Below, piece after piece: positions 23,508 through 36,430 of a stretch of 64,000 nt of DNA. The stretch's first letter is position 1; each line of letters begins with the position of its first letter. The translations under genes and the position numbers were made by a program. Source of the DNA: Pipra filicauda (Eukaryota; Chordata; Aves; Passeriformes; Pipridae). The notes under the pieces were generated by a model, which had not been told where the DNA came from, made no database searches, and worked only from the letters and a program-made list of their open reading frames with translations. The stretch spans positions 1,939,981 to 2,003,980 of the forward strand of contig NW_024104367.1 in NCBI RefSeq assembly GCF_003945595.2, read 5' to 3'.

Positions 23508-25018
23508 AATAGTTTTTTCTTGCTTTAGCTTTTGCAGTTCCTCTAAAGAAAGTTTGCTGATGGCTAAAGAGAAGACACATAGTTTTTTTAAACTATTACT
23601 TCAAATGTGACTGCATTTGAAAGGAAAAGGCTTTGGGGGAGAAATTCAGCAGTTTAGTGACTTCTTTGTATCAAAAAATGGCACCATGAGTCCCGTAGCC
23701 CACAACATGATCTGGAAGGCACTAGCTTGTAGAAAGCAACCCAATATCTTATTTCTGTTGAGATTATTCAGCCTCTTTTACCTGTATTAAAGTACCACCT
23801 TAGAGGACCACCGAGAGGGGCTTGGTCTAGGAATTTCTTATGTTAACAATAAATGCAGCAGCATTGGTGTGGAAAAGAACTGGGGCAGAACTTGGAGAAG
23901 AACTGTACTCAGCTCAGTGCAGGTGGTATTTTTAGTAGGAACCCTTTGGGTTTTGATCACTGGCAGGATGCTCAGAATTGACAAAGTGCTTGGAAGTTAC
24001 AGGATTTGTCTGGATTTGTAGGAAAGGGGCCAGCCAGGATATTTCTTTGTCTCCACAGAAGGAGGAAAAAGCATATTTGGCCAGACGAGATGATTGGCAA
24101 TTGTTACTGAAAAGAAGCATCCATGCCAACGTGCTGTTCCTCATGTTTGTTAAAATGCAAAGGAATGAGTTCTTGCTTCACTTCTAAATCACCAGCAGTG
24201 CATGAAGTCATAAAGAGGGGGGTATTTTGAGTTTTGGAAGCTATGAACAGAGAAGGAAATCATTTGACAAATTTATATTATCTGCCATGATTCCACCTTT
24301 CCATTTTTTCCTACTTAGCTCTTGTGAAGAAGGGCAACCTTTAAAAATTAATAAGTACACTGTTGATAAATGCAATGGTGGACAGGAAGGGAGGAGAAAT
24401 TAGTTTAAAGGAAGACTTGGCAATCATACAGGAACATCCTCAAGCAAAAATTCAGAATTTTTTATGTAAACCCTACCACTGCATCTAAAAGCACTTGAAA
24501 CAGATTATAGAGCCCAAGCAACTGAAAGTTAATTTTAATTTTTAATGATAATGTTTCTGAAATTTACTGAGCAAACTTGAGCAAAGCACTTGCTTTTCAA
24601 AAGCAGTATCTACTTCATCCTCAGTACATATTTGCAAACTTCTCTGTGCCTACTAAGAGAGAGCTGCAGCAATGCTTGTTGCTGGCTTCTGTCTATCTCC
24701 TTCAATGTCATCAGAGCATGTTTAGGCTCTTGAATAAGTTCTAATTTATTCAAGAAAATCAGCACCTTCCAATTTCATATGTTAAATTATTTAAAGAATT
24801 GGAGGGGGGAAAGAGCATTAGAGATGTATGTTGATAAAGCAGGGGTATGGTACACCAGCTTCTGTGAAATTCAGGAGATTTGCGTGCATGGCTAGAAATA
24901 TGTCTGGCTAAGTTAGCACGAGTAAGTGTTTTCTAGCACTCTGCATATTTAAAGTAGAGCCTGGTTGCAAATTCTTACATGAAAATGATCACCAGGATAA
25001 TTGGATAGAGGGAAAAAA
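23508..25018. other. Unique non-coding DNA
   Basis: AT-rich sequence with no exon, RNA or repeat that I can recognise. Confidence 0.6.
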
Positions 25019-25125
25019 TACAGAATCACAGAATGGATAATGTTGGAAGGGAGCACAGTGGGTCATCTAGCCCAACCTCCCTGCTCAACTAGGGTCATCC
25101 CAGGAGGTACTGGACAAGGTCAGTA
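25019..25125 (-). mobile_element. CR1 LINE, 3' tail
   Basis: ACAGAATCACAGAATGGATA, TGTTGGAAGGGAGCACAGTGG and GTCATCTAGCCCAACCTCC are the reverse complement of a CR1 3' end, continuing through GGGTCATCCCAGGAGGTACT before similarity fades near 25125. The element therefore lies on the minus strand and is 5'-truncated to about 100 bases. Confidence 0.9.
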
Positions 25126-28100
25126 AAAGCAGGTCAGTAGGTGAATGTTTCACACAAGATCACTGCACACTGTTTAAAAGAGGTGGGATGATGTGGAATA
25201 AAGGGGCTTAGACCTAAGAATACAGTTCCCATTTTAGACACCTTGGAAGGCAGGAGAGAGCTGGATGCAATGGGTTTTGAGGGTGGGGTTGGTAGTGGTT
25301 ATGACACCGAGGAGATCACAGGCAGCAAATGTTGGCATTTCTGTAGAGGTGGGGAAAGAGCTCCCTGATGCCCCCACACCGCTGTGCTTTGGTGTCTGGA
25401 AGTGTTTGGGGAGTTTCCGTAGAAGTCCATCAGTAGCTTTGATAAGAGCAAACCAAGCACAGAGGGAGCCTCCAAAGCACATGGCTGAGTGGAATAAAGA
25501 TGCCTTTAATCAGTGCTTGCTTTTCTGTATTGTCTAGTCTAGAGCAGGTGTGGAAAGACAAATCCAGTCTCAGATTTCTGAGTGGTTCCAAGGTAAGAAC
25601 AACGTGTGGTAGTTGGCACAGCTGTCTGACACAGACAGGCTTTGAGGTAAGTGCTTCATTTTCAGTAGATTGGCTTGTTTTCACCCAGTAGAAACTGGCT
25701 TTTTGTTTGCTCTCGAGTTCTTTCATGTAAATGGATGTTAAATAACAAGAACCTTATTCCCCTCTCCAAATTGCGGGAAAATTCCTGCTATTGATGGCGA
25801 TTTGATGAGAAGTTTGTTCATGAGGTTGTTTCCAAGCCCCAGGGATGGCAAGGGTTCATCAGGCCAGGAGCTCCTCTTGCTCGACTCTGTAATGGGACAA
25901 GTCTCATGAAAATTAGATGCTGAATTCCAGATCAAAACACATTGTATTTATCTCCCTATACTACCAATTAGGATTAGAGTGTTTTCTTTAATCATATTAC
26001 CTAAAAACTATTAATTGCTTTCTCCTCTTGAATGGTATTTTGGAGAGAACTTCTACAGACCTCGAATTTTAAACAAAGCCTGTGGCATTTTAATTTGGGG
26101 TGGCTATCATACACTTTTTTGTAAGTGATACGGTGAGGAGCTGCTTACACTATCCTTGGGGGATCCAAGGGTTGTGAACACCTCTTTTCCATTGATTTGA
26201 GGAATCCCCATGTACATATGTGCCTACCTACTCCTTCACTAGGCATTCACGGGGTCCAAACTAATTCCCTAATGAGAAGGAAGCTAAAACCTATTAGTGT
26301 AAATCCATTGTTTCATACCGTGGAAATAACTCAGCTGTGTGTGCTGCTAGTTCTCGTGCTCCTCTGTTGTGTTTCTTATACCAGATTAAATATGCTTTTT
26401 GACATCAGTTGATTTCTCTTCGGTAGTTTTGTCTGCTTGGAGCACTTTAGTGGACACCATACAGAGGTAGTGAACCAGAGACTGAAACCCTGACACTGCT
26501 TTGGAAGAAGAGCAGTATATCCTTTCCCTGCAACACTGTGTCATTGGTGTGCCTGGGCAGAGATTTGTACTGTAGCTTTTGTCACTGTGGAAGTGGGGAA
26601 AGGCCACTGTATTACAGTGTGAAGCAGCCTGGAAGGCTGCAGATCTTGCTCTTTAGATTAGCAGGTTTAGTGATTGCAGAGCAAACAGAAAAAATGCCCA
26701 AAGCCTCCAGCTGAAGCCTTTGCACTTCTAAAGTGCACCAGCTTGTATTACTTTTGAAACTTGTCCCATTATTGTTAATGGAACCTGTACCTAAAATCTG
26801 TTTCTCCAAATGCTCACCAGAAAGAAATCATATCACACCAAAATTTGTAATTATAGAGATGTCTCTTCTTCTTTTTGTACTTCGTAGTTTATTTGTGCTT
26901 TCTCTATTATAAAGAAACATATGGAAGAGAATAAATAGAAAAAAACCCAAAAAACCAAAACATGTCATGGGGGAAGGTAGAGGAATTAGGACACATAGCC
27001 AAAAAAGAAAAAGTGTGTTTCAACGTGTGTCATTTCCATAATTGCAATATATCAAGTCAGTTTACAATCTATCTCCTTGTTTATAAGAGTATCAGAGTCT
27101 TGGCCAGAGGATGATGGACTGAAGCACAGACTGGAGCTGACAGCACTGGAAAGGTCCCTGCCATAGCTGAGATGGCCCAGCTGCCTTTTTGGGGCATGTC
27201 CCAAATGGTGACCAAAACACCTCCTGAGTGGAGCAGTCTGTGGTGAAAGGTGGTATTGGAACAATACAGGGGAGGTTTTCTGCTGTTTCCAGGGACAGGA
27301 GTGTTTCAGGCTTTCAGTTTGACTGTCAGCCCAACTTTGCTTTTTGAAGACTTTGCAGAGATTTAAAATGAAGGCTGGAGACTGAAAGAAATGGGAGGAG
27401 ACAGGAGATGAGGTGTTTTTGTAGAAGAAAAGTTGAAGAACTGAAAGACCTGCCCAGTGCTGAGTTTTCCTGGCAATCCACACCTAGTCAGTACAAGGGT
27501 TAGGGAGATTAAAATACCTCCTCATGACTGGCTTGGATTTATAGCTCTCCATCAGTTCTGTTTTCGCTCATAAATATCCTTAAAATACTTATATTAAGAG
27601 ACATACCTTGCATAAAATTGTGCCAATAATAGAATATCACATATATTCAGAAAAATTAGACCTTCTTCATTTTTACTCTGTGTATGGCTGAAGGACAGTG
27701 GGAACAGAGAGAATTTAAATAGGTTGAGCTGAAACACAGAAGCAAGTGGAATTTTTTCAAATCTCTCTTGTACAATACAGAAACCCTTGTAATATTGATC
27801 TCTTGCTTTGTATTAGTTTAAGTGGTAGAAATGCCCCTTATGAAAATTTATGAAAGTACTTGAGAAATATCTCTTTGGTTTTCAAGTCTTAGCTGTAGGA
27901 TTATTGTTACCATTGATTATAATTTAAAGTGACTCATCTGCTTTCCTGTATGTTAAAGCATGAGATCTCTTCATTTTCTGTACAGCTCCACTTCTGAGCT
28001 TGCAGCTGATGAAATATGTGCCCTTTGCCTTAAGAATAAAGAGGCAGCACCAAACATTGAGCATTGGATGCAAAAATAGCTTTTGCACTGTTGTGTTTGG

Positions 28101-31100
28101 GACTTGCTTTGTAGAAAATTGTTTCTTTTCACTGCAATTTTGTTGTTACAATGAGGGAAGATAGCAGCACATTGTGCCAGAGCAGGGCAGTCCATTAGAA
28201 ATTTTTCTCTTTGATCAGAGTAAAAGCATAACTAATTGCACCTTGTCTTGTCACCCAGTGGATTGAGGCACTTCAAGTTGCAGTGGCCTCTGTCCTTTTG
28301 AGATGTGGTATGGCCTGATATTGATCCTTTCACTTCTAATTGAGCGAAAGTCCTTCGTTAGCAACCTGTGAAATGGAAGTGATAATTGTTACCTAGCCAG
28401 GAGGAGTGTTATGAAGTCCAATTAGTGAATGTTTTAGTGTTCCTGGGGGGAAAAAAATGTACAAATGCTGCATTGATTTTTCTCTTTTAAGGCTGTATTA
28501 ATTTTTCTATTGTGGAATTGTTCTCAATGCTTTCATGTGTGAGATGGATAATCTAAGTGGATTTTGCAATCCTGAAACACTGTGGGTCTCAACCAACCTT
28601 AGGTACAAAGGGTTGTTTTTTTTTCACAAATGTAAGGAAAATAACGCTTCAGAACCCTTCTCTTCCTTTCAATTGGATGTTCTAAAGGGAAACCCTTTTA
28701 AATAGGAATGCAAAGCAAATGATAGCACTTCAATGAAGCCTCATCTTGCTGCTGTTTAAGGATGTAACTTTGCACTTGTGAGTTTTCCTGTAAGTTTTCA
28801 AGGTCTACTCAAGTAAAGTGTTTGCAAACCAGACAGTGTTTCCTGACAAGCTTGGCTGATTCTGTGTCTGATCAGTCTTTATTCTTTTTGTTATTTTTTT
28901 TTAAAGTTTCTGTCTTTGTCAGTATTTCAGCACTTCCTAGGTAAATTAGGCTTACCACATCAAGCCTTCCAGTAGACTTCATGGACTCTTCTTCCAAGTG
29001 GTTTTCTCCTTATAAATATGTTCATTAAAGTACCATTATATAAAGAATGGGTAAGCTTCACAAAAAAACCCCAAACAAATCCTGCAAGTTGTCCCTCTGG
29101 TAGTAAAACACCTCTGAGTTTGGTGTTCTTGAGAAAGTCATCTGCTGGTCAGAAGTGCTGCAGCTCCATCTCTGCTGTGTTTCATGCTGAGCTCTGTTGA
29201 AAACATCTTCCCAGAGGAGTACTCTTTCTGGATTGTCATAGATTTGGAACAATAAAAAAAAATATTGCCAATGAAGGTATAGCCCTGATAATATGAATAG
29301 TTGAAATAGGAGATGTGGAAATATATTGCCTCCCAGTCTGAGGTTCCAGTGTGGAGCCAGGTGAAGGGCTGGTCAGTGGTTTTGGCCTGGTTTACCATAC
29401 AGTCCTGGCAGACTATGAAGTCTGTTGTCACCTAATGCAGCAGCATGACTGGGATTTCAGAGTTATGGTTCTAGTTTCTGTTGTGAGCTGTTAACTGTAA
29501 GAAAAAGGAAATGAGACAAGTGACCTTTTGGCCTTTTCCTCTCTGTCCATCCTCTTCCCTCACTCCAGTTCAAGAAATCCATGTGGTTCAGTTGCTGTAG
29601 CCTGATATCCAGGGCTTGATAATGAGGTGTGACATCAGGGCACTATCTGAGAAAAGCCTGGTTAAACTAAAGTTATGCTGGGGTTTCACTGAATTAAGTA
29701 CAGGTTTCAGTGAGCAGAGAGTGAGATTGCTGTGCCTTCACACGTTGCCCCTTTCCATCTTGTGCATGTAAAATAATGGATGGGCTGATTTTCACTTGCT
29801 GTTGGTTTAATAACCTAATAGTGTAATGGCAGAATACATTTCTTCCATATCTTTACATTAGGAGCACTTTTGCTTTGGGATTTCATTCCCCAAAACCACA
29901 CGGTGTTGTCCACTATTTTGTCTGCCTATGCATTTATGGTTAAGAACATCTCCCTCTACCTTCTCTTACTGAAATGAAAAACTTGCAAGGACATCTTGAA
30001 GTTTAGTGAGGTGATTATGGTTTGAATTTAATTGTTAGACAGGCCTTAATATAGTTATTATTTAATTATGTAATTACCTTGCATTAACTTCAGAAACCAT
30101 TAAGGAAAAAGAAGCATGTTTAAATATTTGACCATAATTTTGACAGACTAATCCTTGCCTGGAGCAAGGACTTCTCTTAGCTGTTCTATCGTTCTAAGAT
30201 TATGCAAGCTCCTCCCTATTTTTAATTTTTCCCTTGATTAATTCTACTTTGTTTATGAATTTGTTATTTGTGGCTGACTCCCCAGGATGCTAATTGCTAC
30301 TGTAAACTCCAGATACTGCTGAGCTAATGTAGTCTGAAAATATCAGGAAAAGAAAAGATGTAGTGAATATTCCATTAAAAATTAAACCACTGATTTGTAA
30401 TTTTCAGTTCTTTTCAAAATAAATCATAAAAATGCCTTATTCTTTGCTTTTTGGGGGGTTTGTGGGTTGTTTTTTTTTGTTTGGTTGGTTGTTGTTTTGG
30501 GGGTTTTTTTGAGAAAATGCTCACCTCTATTTTTATCTGTGAAAGATGAGAGTAGATCTGGTAAAAGGAGAGGGTTTTTTCTGCATTTGGCCTTCTACTT
30601 GATATGTTTTATTCCATAGTTATTAAAAAGACAGTATTACCTCACATATTCCAGTAAAAATTTCAAGGTTATTTGGGAATAATATTTAGGAATGGAGTCC
30701 TGGATAAAGTCACAATCTTAAGTGAAAGGAATACAAAAAACGGATGACATCAAACCTGCAAATTCTTTGCATTGTCCTTTCATTGCTGCCTTTTTCCTAC
30801 TGAAGAGAAAGTGAGATGATCAGTGGAGTTCAGATCAGCTCCCAGAAGTACAAGTCAAGCTATCTGTCCTTTCATAGGGAGAGTTCTCCTGCTGGGTATG
30901 TGATGCTCTGGATGAGGATCAGAAAAAACTTCTGTTGCTATATTGATCTTCCAGACCAAGTCTGACAGCCAAAGTTCCCCATGCAGAGGTTGGCTTTCAG
31001 TGGAGGTCTCTGGGTGGACATCCAGATATTATGAAACTTTTGAATGGCCTGGGGCAAATCAGTTTAATCAGTTGGACTTGAATTTTTTATCCTCACAAAT

Positions 31101-31588
31101 GGAGGCATATTTGTGTTTCTCGACTGTTATAAGATCTCCCAGGGAGCTCTCCTTCCCTGCCAAATTTCAGAGAAATTTTCAGTCACACTGTTTTTCACTA
31201 TTTCTCTTCGGTTTTAAGGTGGCATTTCCTTTTCCTTGTTCAGGATGGGTTTTGTCTCCTTTCTCCACCTTTTCCCAAAATATGACTTGTCCTTAATCCC
31301 TCCCTCAACCGGAGAGTTAGCTTCATCCTCTGGGCAATACTGAGATTTTATTTCCATCTTTCTTGAGGCTGAACAGTGGATTACTGTGCGTCAGTGAGAG
31401 GTGCTCTGTAGTAGCCTTTTCCCTTCTTCAGTTTTCATTAAATACCTTAATTAGCATGTCTTTGCCTTCAGGCTGCCTTTTCTTATTTGAAGCCTACTGA
31501 AGAAACTACTGCTAATACTTTATATGTCAAGATTATCTCAAATATTTAGACACACTTATCTTCAATATTTGACTCTTTATGTGAACAT
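25126..31588. other. Unique non-coding DNA
   Basis: About 6.5 kb without a recognisable gene. The longest open frame (143 codons, 27052-27483 minus) has a biased Ser/Gln-rich composition and no motif I know. Other contents are a G/T-rich low-complexity tract at 30447-30510 and an AT-rich block at 29990-30310 that is dense in TAATTA/TTAATT words. Confidence 0.6.
30447..30510 (+). repeat. G/T-rich low-complexity tract
   Basis: About 64 bases almost free of A and C on the plus strand, with G6, G3 and G5 runs separated by T runs and TTGG repeats. It is a simple-sequence tract, possibly grown by slippage. The G runs are too widely spaced for a classical quadruplex. Confidence 0.75.
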
Positions 31589-31589
31589 T

Positions 31590-31930
31590 GGAGACCTCAT
31601 TGCTTTCTACAGCTCCCTGACAGGAGGTTGTAGCAAGGTGAGATCTCTTCTCCCAGGCAGCAAGTGATGGGGGTAGAGGACATGGCCTCAAGCTGCACCA
31701 GGGGAGATTTCAGGTTGGACATCAGGAAGAATTTCTTCACTGAAAGGTTGTTAAGCATTGGAATGGGCTGCCCAGGGAGGTGATGGAGTCACCATCCCTG
31801 TAGGTGTTCAAGGAATGACTGGACATGGCACTCAGTGCTCTGGTTTAGTTGTCATGGTGGTGGTTGGTCAAAGTTTGGACTTGATGATCTTGGATGTCTT
31901 TTTGAACCTTAATGGTTCTATGATTCTATT
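31590..31930 (+). mobile_element. CR1 LINE, 3' fragment
   Basis: The plus strand follows the CR1 3' region: GGAGACCTCATTGCTTTCTA, CAGGAGGTTGTAGCAAGGTG, CCTCAAGCTGCACCAGGGGA, GAAGAATTTCTTCACTGAAAGG, then the coding end GGGAGGTGATGGAGTCACCA and TCCCTGTAGGTGTTCAAGGA. It continues with GGACTTGATGATCTTGGATG and ends in GGTTCTATGATTCTATTGATG. About 340 bases remain and the 5' part is missing. An A-rich run (31932-31954) follows directly. This is one of the better preserved CR1 copies in the window. Confidence 0.95.
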
Positions 31931-31955
31931 GATGAAAGAAAGAAAAAAAAAAAGG

Positions 31956-33692
31956 GTGCTTAGGCCAAGTGCAGTGTCATCCTTCCACCAAGCCTTCTGG
32001 TACAGGATGAACTTTAGTCTGGCTCATCCCAGGATTCCTCGTACACCCACACTTTGAGAGTGTTTTGAGATCAACAAGCAGTTGCAGTTCAAAGCATGGT
32101 GTTACTTCTCAACAGGGAACACATAAATTAGTTGTAAAATAGATGGAGATCCTTATAGGAGTTGCTTAGATGGCCGTGACTTTCCCCAGCGGGGTTTACG
32201 GAGTTTAACAATCAGGGCAGCAAAATATTTGCCTGCAGGAGCAGACAGCCCTGTCGTGGTAGCATCTGCCAACTGCAGGAATTTCATTTACAGCCCTGCA
32301 GAACTGTGCTGTGACACCTTTTACCAGTGAAGGTGCTAATCGCTCATTATACTGCAAACAGGTGGTGCAGGTTCTTGCTGTTGTAGCTGGAGAGTGGCAG
32401 AAATGTGATGATTCACTGGAAAGGCATCGCTGGCCACTCCAGATTTTTCTAAGGAAAATACCATGTGAGATGTTTGTCCAGGAGCTAGGGCTGTGTGCTG
32501 TGTTTTCATGCTGTGTTTGGGCTGAGACTTGGAATTTGCCTTGGGAAATATTAGCATGCTGTAATATCCTGAGGATGAAGCAATTACCTTAATAGTGCTT
32601 CTGTCTTATTGTGTGGTCTAGAGGGTGCTACTTGCCATCCCTTTTGCAGTGTTGCCTTCTGTAAAATGAAATATTTACCACCAGACTCCTGCAGAGTGTT
32701 CAAAATAGTGAAAAAGTATTGTCTTGCATATTAATGTAGCATAATAATAATAGTATTCAGAGATTAGAGGCTGACTTAGTTTGTGCAGAAGAAAAAAGAA
32801 AATAGTTATTTCATTATCTTTATTTAATCTTGCAAATGGGAAGTCTGTGTATCCTAACATTCATCTCCTTGCCTCTCTGGCTTTTTCATTTAACTTGGGT
32901 TCAAATGAGCTGGTTTCTAGACCTTTGCTTGCTGATCCTTCATTTTTCTGGTAACTGGGTTCTTGTGGCCCTTGTCCTCCTCTCTAACACCACGTAGTAT
33001 TTTGAACTTCAGGCCTAATAACTGAATGTGAAGTTTGCAGATACTGGAATCAAAGCAAACGTTAAATCAGGATGTGCCCAGTAACTATTTAACTTGATTA
33101 GCATTTTGACTGCATTGGAAACCTGAAAAGTACTTGATAGATGCAATATAAGGCTTTGCAGTTGCAGCAAAAGATATTACTTGTTTAATGTCAGCACTAA
33201 ATAATGTAATACCGTTGTCAAATGTCAATTTTCGTTGCTGTTTTCAGTGCAGCTTGATTTCTGGAAAATTAACCCATCACAGTTTCAAAAACTGTTTCAG
33301 CTTTTCCTTGAAAAAGCAATCTTCAGAGGCAGTATTCTGAAGAAGAAAGGCTTCTTAGCTGCAGACACCAAATTTTGAAATTAATTCTTAGGATTTTTGT
33401 ATTAAGGTCAACAAGAAGGGAATAAATCCCAGACTTTCAGATTTCAGATTATAATTGTGCAAATCTTGTGATCTGAGACTGTTCCGTAGGAAAGAACAGC
33501 AGGTCTCTGCTTTGTATCTTATTGAAGTATCAGATGTCTCATATGAATATTTTCCTGGCTTATTTAGAAAGTATTTAACCAAATATTTAAATGAGAGCAA
33601 ATGTAGGAAAAATAACATCCTGATCTAATTAGAAAGCAGTTAAGAAATATTTGAATCACTGCAAATCTGAGAGGTGAAGGAAGTATTAGAAG
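31956..33692. other. Unique non-coding DNA
   Basis: I see no exon or repeat. The block at 32200-32600 is slightly more GC-rich and has overlapping open frames on both strands (93 and 73 codons), neither recognisable. Confidence 0.6.
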
Positions 33693-33915
33693 GTGACCTT
33701 AAAGGGACCTTAAAGATCATCTCATTCCAATCCCCCTGCCATGGGCAGGGACACCTTCCACTATCCCAGGTTGCTCAGAACCCCATCCAACCTGGCCTTG
33801 GACACTTCCAGGAATGGGGCAGCCACAACTTCTCTGGGCAACCCCTGCCAGTGCCTTACCACCCTCACAGTAAATAGTTTCTTCCTAATACCCAACCTAA
33901 TTCTATCCTTTCAAA
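33693..33915 (-). mobile_element. CR1 LINE, 3' fragment lacking its extreme tail
   Basis: Reverse complement of a CR1 3' region: GGGACCTTAAAGATCATCTC, CCCCCTGCCATGGGCAGGGA, CACCTTCCACTATCCCAGGT, CCATCCAACCTGGCCTTGGA, GGGCAGCCACAACTTCTCTG and TTTCTTCCTAATACCCAACC. The usual 'agaatcatagaatgg' 3' terminus is absent. In its place the segment GACCTTAAAGGGACCTTAAAG is locally duplicated at the element edge (33695-33716). Similarity fades after about 33915. Confidence 0.92.
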
Positions 33916-36325
33916 TACCAATGACTTTTTTGCCCCTGAGGCCAATAAACATCTTTGCCTTCTGTCCCCACCACCAAAAGCCTCTGCCTTTGTATGGACA
34001 CATCAGATACCAACGGTTGACTTTGCTTGAAATTAAACCCTAATTTTGTCTCCTCCCGTGGCAGCCTTCCTTAAATATGTTTGTGTCAGTTGTTTGTATA
34101 CATACATTACAAGTATTTCTTCAGCATATTTTGTTCTGACATAATTTAATGGCTTTCTTTCAAAGTACAAGTGAGTATTAGCCTACTAAATTGCATTACT
34201 ACTTGGGAATTCCCTTTGGTAGTTTTTCTTAGTCATTAAAAATACCACAGCAGTCTAAAGTTGCATTTTACTTAAAAACAGCTAAGAAGCCTTTATTCTC
34301 TAAAGCAGGGCACAGGATCCTCAGCTATTATGAGACCACATCAGGTTCTGCAGATGGAAGGAAAACTTCTGTTTCTTTTATTCAAGACACTTTCAAGGTG
34401 AGGCCATGATTTGTGTGGCTATAAATCTCAGCAACAAGGTTCTTGGTTCAGCTTTTCTTTGATGCATCATCAAAACATGTTGGTGATGAGACATCCAAAA
34501 GCCAGTTTGCTGCTGCAGTCAGTGTGTGGCTCTTTGATTTCTGAAAATGACACTGAAAGAATGAGGAAAGTTAAGATTGAACTGCAAAGTCAAATCTTTA
34601 ATGAGTTAGGAAATGGAAAAATTAAGGCTGCTTCTGCAGCTTTGAATCTTGATGGACATTCAGGCTTTTCATTGGCCCCAGTTAATGACCTGGCTCCAAA
34701 TAGTGGTGTGGGACCTACCATGGCTTTATGTTAATTCCTGTTATTTCACATGTGAGCACGTTTTAATTGAGGTTTCCTCACTTTTCTTTCATTCTCTTAG
34801 ATGTAGAATTTATGTGGAAAACCACATTGATGTGAAGCTGACAAGGGCTTCTGGGCTTCCTTGCCTGAGACTAATTGCATGCATGTGTGTATGGGGAAGC
34901 ACATAAGGGAGGTTTGGACATGCTTGGCAATCATCCTGCTTACTTCCACTCCTCTGACATTGCCAAGACCTCGCAACAAGTGTCCTTTTCCTTTCTGGAA
35001 TGGAAAAGTTCTACAGATCTGGTCCTTAGGAGAGACTCAAATGATAAAGCTTTTTACAACTGTTTACTTCCCTGTGTATACATACACAATTTTTCTATTT
35101 ATTTGTTCTGTGAAAGCACTTTGTGCCTCTGCTAACTGTTTTTATCCCTCCAAAAGTTGTCTTGACAAACCCAGCAAACCTCCCTTCTGCTTGAGTGGAA
35201 AAGAGAGGAGGAGGAAAGCAAGCAAAATCAGGATTCCTGCTGACTTGCATGGCAACAGCCTTCTCCTACCAGTTTGGAATTAATCAATTGTGTAGCTCTG
35301 TGAATCAATTTATCTGCAGCATGCTGTCAACTTATTATTAAGGAAGTGAAAATGAGTGCTAGATAATCACTGGGAGCAGCTTGGATCAGGCTTGGTAGTC
35401 ATAGAAATAGAACTGTGGAACAAATGTTATCTTGATACAATGCAGTTATACCTTGGGATGCACTATGGGCCAGTTGACCTCACCATGGATTTGCTTGCAG
35501 TCAGTGCTAAGATATTTGTCTCCAATTCTGAATGAAGAATTTTGTGGATTTAAGTGAATTTCAGGAGAATTCGTTGATTTACATCTCTGATCAGCTTAAC
35601 GTTAGTTGTTAGGCTACACATTTGAAGCAAAAAGTACAAAATCAAGAACCACTTGGACCAGAAAGGGATCCAAGGCTCTCAACAACCTTGACAACCTCAA
35701 CGATCTTAGAGGAAAATAACTCTTCACTTTTTACCTTAAATAGTTATGGTCTCCATCTATGTCTACAAGGAAGATAATGTATAATAAAGAATGCAACATA
35801 GGCACTACAAAGACATAAATGACAACTGAAGGAAGACTAGTAATTTTGGAGGTTCATGTGGGAAAATGTTTCAGAGCTGCTGTTACCAGGACATTACCAT
35901 TCTTGATTCAAAGATATATTTTTTAGAGGGTGCCAGAAGGTTTCCAATTTATCCCGAGATAGTACATTAGAATTCATTTCATAACTGCTGTTATTATCTC
36001 TGGAAAAAAAACCACCTTTGAAATCCTTTGGTTTAGGAATGGAAACTTGGTGGATCTCTACAAAATCTCTTCTGTAGGGATGCTGACCATTCAAGACTAT
36101 TCAGGTGATTCAAACCTTTTATTAATAATGGAAGAACCTGGAAGGCAACTTAAACAATGGGAATGACACAGCAGATGAAAATCAGCCTCTTGGAGCATTT
36201 AGAAAGGTACCAGAAAGAAAACCTCAATGTTTTCTACATCATGAAGTTATGCAGTGTGTGGATTCTTTGCCCAATAACTTATTATGCCTCCTTTAAAATA
36301 TACAGTAATTGTCATCAACTACCTG
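33916..36325. other. Unique non-coding DNA
   Basis: No recognisable gene. Two overlapping plus-strand frames (107 codons at 34411-34734 and 140 codons at 34861-35283) lie in non-repetitive sequence but show no domain, start context or splice pattern that I can defend. Confidence 0.55.
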
Positions 36326-36326
36326 T

Positions 36327-36430
36327 GAACAACATGGTCTAGAGCAAGGTGTCCCTGCCCATGGAAGGCTGGTTGGAACTGGATGATCTTTGAGGTTCCT
36401 TCCAACCCAAACTGTTCCATGTTCTGTAAT
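36327..36430 (+). mobile_element. CR1 LINE, 3' tail
   Basis: CATGGTCTAGAGCAAGGTGT, CCCTGCCCATGGAAGGC, GGTTGGAACTGGATGATCTT and GGTTCCTTCCAACCCAAACT, ending in GTTCCATGTTCTGTAATG. This is the final about 100 bases of a plus-strand CR1, 5'-truncated, with a decayed terminal repeat. Confidence 0.92.

Noticed and set aside
27052..27483. 143-codon minus-strand open frame
   Set aside because: Low-complexity Ser/Gln/Leu-rich translation with no domain. A frame of this length is expected by chance in 64 kb, and no splice or promoter signals stand out.
34411..35283. Overlapping plus-strand frames of 107 and 140 codons
   Set aside because: No recognisable domain. The frames overlap each other in different phases, so at most one could be real, and nothing favours either.
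35640..35735. Possible CR1 fragment (aacgatcttagagg)
   Set aside because: An isolated 14-base similarity with no flanking CR1 sequence in the right order.
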